Of a DNA stretch of 7,142 nucleotides, positions 4,999 through 7,142 are shown piece by piece. Numbering within the stretch: the stretch's first letter is position 1; the number at the start of each line of letters is the position of its first letter. A program made the position numbers and the translations under genes. This stretch comes from Clostridiales bacterium. GTDB taxonomy: Bacteria > Bacillota > Clostridia > Saccharofermentanales > UBA5734. The notes beneath the pieces were generated by a model. The model worked only from the letters and a program-made list of their open reading frames with translations, was not told the DNA's origin and did not search any database. The DNA lies in the NCBI GenBank assembly GCA_007135995.1, contig SLHU01000268.1, positions 1 to 7,142 of the forward strand, in the 5' to 3' direction.

Positions 4999-5421
4999 GT
5001 GCAGACTGTCAAACTGTCTTTTAAAATCCGCGGCTCGGATTTTGTCAATGCCGGTGAAGCCTCCAGCAATACGAAGAAAGCGCTTTCCAGAATCGGTCTT
5101 AGCCCGTCGGTAGTGAAGCGGGCCGCCATCGCCATGTATGAGGCTGAGCTTAATGCGATGATCCATGCCGACGGCGGGCAGGCGGATGTTGAGATTTTTC
5201 CGGATCATGTCATTATTTCGATTACTGATCACGGTCCGGGTATCCCGGATGTTGATCTGGCGATGCAGGCAGGCTGGTCAACGGCTCCTGATATCGCCCG
5301 TGAGATGGGTTTTGGTGCCGGTATGGGTCTGCCTAATATCAAAAAACAAGCAGATGATCTGAAGATTGAGACAAAGGTTGGCCAGGGCACCACACTTACT
5401 ATTAAAATTCTGTTTGCCTGA
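4999..5421 (+). CDS. HATPase-fold ATP-binding protein (anti-sigma/kinase-like)
   Basis: The 140-residue product is a stand-alone GHKL ATPase domain like those of anti-sigma regulatory kinases. It shows the N box (YEAELNAMIH, with E48 and N52), the G1 box DHGPG (77-81), the G2 box GFGAGMGL (104-111) and GQGTTLTI (128-135). There is no histidine-phosphorylation helix or receiver domain, so it is not a complete two-component kinase; it may phosphorylate or bind a partner. I chose GTG 4999 because GGGGGAG (4987-4993) lies five bases upstream and the protein then begins MQTVKLSF as relatives do. GTG 4993, overlapping the previous stop as GTGA, would place the site too close. It lies between the first DRTGG gene and the H-cluster gene. 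Its target is unknown. Confidence 0.88.
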   Translation: MQTVKLSFKIRGSDFVNAGEASSNTKKALSRIGLSPSVVKRAAIAMYEAELNAMIHADGGQADVEIFPDHVIISITDHGPGIPDVDLAMQAGWSTAPDIAREMGFGAGMGLPNIKKQADDLKIETKVGQGTTLTIKILFA

Positions 5422-5453
5422 ATTGACCCGTCAATCTAATTAAATCGGCCTGC

Positions 5454-5473
5454 CAGGCTGTTTGCCTGTTTTT
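5454..5473 (+). terminator. Weak hairpin with T tract, possible attenuator
   Basis: CAGGC (5454-5458) pairs with GCCTG (5464-5468) around a TGTTT loop, followed by five T residues (5469-5473). The 5-bp stem is short for a full terminator. It sits in the 100-bp gap between the HATPase-fold gene and the H-cluster gene, the only real gap in the operon, and could lower downstream expression. Confidence 0.3.
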
Positions 5474-5521
5474 ATAACAGCGGCATCACTGAGGCTGGTC
5501 AACCGGAGGTTATCAATCATT

Positions 5522-6895
5522 ATGTCAATACACCATTCCGTACAGCTCAATCGTGATCTTTGTGTTGGCTGTACGAATTGTATAAAAAGATGTCCGACTG
5601 AAGCGATTCGTGTTCGCAATGGCAAGGCAAAAATTGCTGATGAGCGCTGTATTGACTGCGGTGAGTGCATACGCGCCTGTCCGCATCATGCAAAAAGCGC
5701 TGTGATGGAGCCTTTCAGCGCCCTGGATCAGTATACCTATACGGTTGCGCTGGCCGCGCCCTCATTGTACGCGCAGTTCGGTACGCCGGCGACGCGCATG
5801 ATGGTGCTGGCGGCACTGGGCAATGCTGGTTTCGATGATGTTTTTGAAGTCGCGATCGGCGCGGAGATTTTCTCGCGGCATGCCTCGATCTGGCTGCATG
5901 ACGCGCTGAAAAAAGGAAAAAGACCGCTGATATCATCTGCTTGTCCTGTCGTTGTCCGGCTGATTCAGATGAAATATCCGAATCTGATTGATCACCTGCT
6001 GCCTTTTGACGCGCCTATGGAAATATCTGCCAGGCTTGCCAGAGAAAAAGCACGTGAGAAAACGGGTCTGCCAGATGATCAAATCGGGGTTTTCTTTATC
6101 AGCCCCTGTCCGGCAAAAAGAACAGCGGTGGCAAATCCAATCAGCAGCGACAAGAGTTATGTGGATGGCGTGATCGCGATGTCTGAAGTGTACCCGCTGA
6201 TTCTGGCCAGGCTGGAGAAGCTCGAAAACAGTCAGGTTGAGTCATTCGCCAGCCGTCACCTTGCCGGATCGAGCGGTGTGCGCTGGGGGTATTCCGGAGG
6301 AGAGGCACTGTCACTGAATACAGAGCGATATCTGGCGGTGGATGGTATTCATAATGTGATCGCGATTCTGGAAGAGGTAGAAAACGAGCGGCTGAAAGAT
6401 ATTGATTTTATTGAGGCGAATTCATGCACCGGCGGCTGTATTGGCGGACCTTTAACCGTTGCCAATCGGTTTTCAGGAAAATCAAGACAGCGCGGCTATA
6501 TTCTGGCCGCGCGCGACCTGGCCAAAAAACATCCGGGTGCGATTTATCCGGCCGGTCAGGTTCACATTGAACCCTGGAAAAAAGAACTGGAGCCTAATGA
6601 GGCCTTAAAGCTGGATAAAGACATTTTCAAGGCGCTGCAGAAATATGAGCAGATGGAAAAAATTACGGCCGATTTGCCCGGCCTGGACTGCGGTGCCTGT
6701 GGTGCGCCGGACTGTGAAGCGCTCGCTGAAGATATTGTCCGGGGTGAGGCATCTGAAACGTTTTGTATCTTTAAGCTCAAAGAGCGCTTGCGTCAGGTGG
6801 CTGCCCAAATGAGCGAGCTGGAACAGGAAATGAACCGGCATCTGGAAGAAGATGAGGAGGACAACATTCATGAAGCTGGAGACGCTGCTCAGTGA
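5522..6895 (+). CDS. FeFe-hydrogenase-like H-cluster protein, sensory (HydS-like) type
   Basis: The 457-residue cytoplasmic iron-sulfur protein starts with two ferredoxin-type [4Fe-4S] motifs: C14/C17/C20/C24 and C43/C46/C49/C53. The H-cluster domain follows, with L1 SSACP (C141), L2 SPCPAKR (C196) and L3 NSCTGGCIGGP (C302, C306), so all four cluster-binding cysteines are present. The position before C141 is alanine, where catalytic enzymes have TSCCP with a proton-relay cysteine. A CX2CX4CX16C cluster motif (C390, C393, C398, C415), as in HydS-type proteins, comes next, then a charged coiled-coil-like, acidic tail (about 420-457). No PAS or phosphatase domain is attached. I chose ATG 5522: GGAGG (5505-5509) lies upstream, if at a longish 12 bases, and the ferredoxin motif begins soon after. 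It probably senses H2 or redox state; slow H2 turnover is possible. Confidence 0.9.
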   Translation: MSIHHSVQLNRDLCVGCTNCIKRCPTEAIRVRNGKAKIADERCIDCGECIRACPHHAKSAVMEPFSALDQYTYTVALAAPSLYAQFGTPATRMMVLAALGNAGFDDVFEVAIGAEIFSRHASIWLHDALKKGKRPLISSACPVVVRLIQMKYPNLIDHLLPFDAPMEISARLAREKAREKTGLPDDQIGVFFISPCPAKRTAVANPISSDKSYVDGVIAMSEVYPLILARLEKLENSQVESFASRHLAGSSGVRWGYSGGEALSLNTERYLAVDGIHNVIAILEEVENERLKDIDFIEANSCTGGCIGGPLTVANRFSGKSRQRGYILAARDLAKKHPGAIYPAGQVHIEPWKKELEPNEALKLDKDIFKALQKYEQMEKITADLPGLDCGACGAPDCEALAEDIVRGEASETFCIFKLKERLRQVAAQMSELEQEMNRHLEEDEEDNIHEAGDAAQ

Positions 6896-7142
6896 AATGC
6901 CTTGCCAGGTTTTGTGTGCCGGTACAGATTTAACGCAAACGGTCACGGGCGGGTATGCCTGTGATATGCTCAGCTGGGTTGTGTCGCGGATCGGCAGCGG
7001 CGAAATCTGGCTGACAATCTTAAACAGTGTCAATGTTGTGGCAGTAGCGGCCTTGTCTGAATGTGCCTGTGTGATGCTGACGGAGTCTGTTGATATGGAA
7101 TCAGATGTTGTGCAGCGGGCAAAGGAAAAGGGGATGACCATC
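6870..7142 (+). CDS. Second DRTGG-domain protein, cut by the window end
   Basis: The first 91 residues of a second small DRTGG-type protein are visible. ATG 6870 has GAGGAGG (6854-6860) nine bases upstream, and the gene overlaps the H-cluster gene by 26 bases in another frame, so translation is coupled. TDLTQTVTGGYACDMLSWVV (19-38) is the N-terminal signature, and IWLTILNSVNVVAVAALSECACVML (46-70) aligns with the corresponding part of the protein at 4646, so the two are diverged paralogues. Several cysteines (12, 16, 31, 65, 67) are present but do not form an obvious cluster motif. The function is probably a regulatory or ligand-binding partner of the H-cluster protein, by context only. Confidence 0.85.
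   Translation, partial: MKLETLLSEMPCQVLCAGTDLTQTVTGGYACDMLSWVVSRIGSGEIWLTILNSVNVVAVAALSECACVMLTESVDMESDVVQRAKEKGMTI

Noticed and set aside
4579..5232. 217-codon minus-strand open frame opposite the first DRTGG and HATPase-fold genes
   Set aside because: It is antisense to two genes with clear motifs and good ribosome sites, and the translated sequence has no family resemblance. The 6605-7141 minus-strand frame is rejected likewise.
5462..5521. N-terminal extension of the H-cluster protein from ATG 5462
   Set aside because: The extra 20 residues include the T-rich hairpin region and the GGAGG site that belongs to ATG 5522.

Overview
The window looks like chromosomal DNA of an anaerobic member of the Bacillota, probably a clostridial lineage of intermediate GC. 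The evidence is Gram-positive style ribosome binding sites (AGGAGG, AAAGGAG), GTG/TTG starts, a cysteine-lipobox foldase, a small clostridial-type zinc-ribbon protein, and an H-cluster (FeFe-hydrogenase-like) sensory gene set. Species cannot be named from this sequence.

Layout. (1) 1-159: C-terminal end of an unrecognised plus-strand gene, closed by a strong intrinsic terminator (188-222). (2) 371-2284, minus: a long glutamine-synthetase family protein with an extra ~195-residue helical C-terminal part and its own promoter at 2311-2338. (3) 2339-2788: non-coding divergent spacer containing a 26-bp tandem repeat. (4) 2789-3988, plus: an exported lipoprotein resembling trigger factor without its ribosome-binding domain (FKBP domain plus helical chaperone part). 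It is followed by a 20-bp tandem repeat and a bidirectional terminator (4104-4133). (5) 4156-4338, minus: a 60-residue zinc-ribbon protein with an unusual leader. An upstream segment of its mRNA is complementary to its own Shine-Dalgarno region, and a perfect 12-bp tandem duplication lies between the two. (6) 4339-4645: control region with two overlapping, oppositely directed promoters sharing an inverted repeat. (7) 4646-7142, plus: a tightly packed operon of DRTGG-domain protein, HATPase-fold protein, H-cluster iron-sulfur protein, and a second DRTGG-domain protein cut by the window end.

The operon in (7) is the most interesting part. The H-cluster protein keeps the cysteines that would bind the H-cluster but has alanine where catalytic FeFe hydrogenases carry the proton-relay cysteine. 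It also ends in a CX2CX4CX16C iron-sulfur motif. Both traits are those of putative sensory (HydS-like) hydrogenases. It has no PAS or phosphatase output domain, and sits beside a stand-alone HATPase-fold protein and two DRTGG proteins. The simplest reading is a split redox or H2-sensing module in which the H-cluster protein senses and the small partners relay the signal. The joint function is inference.

A second theme is that most non-coding spacers carry short tandem duplications of different unit length (36, 26, 20 and 12 bp), unrelated in sequence as far as I can see.
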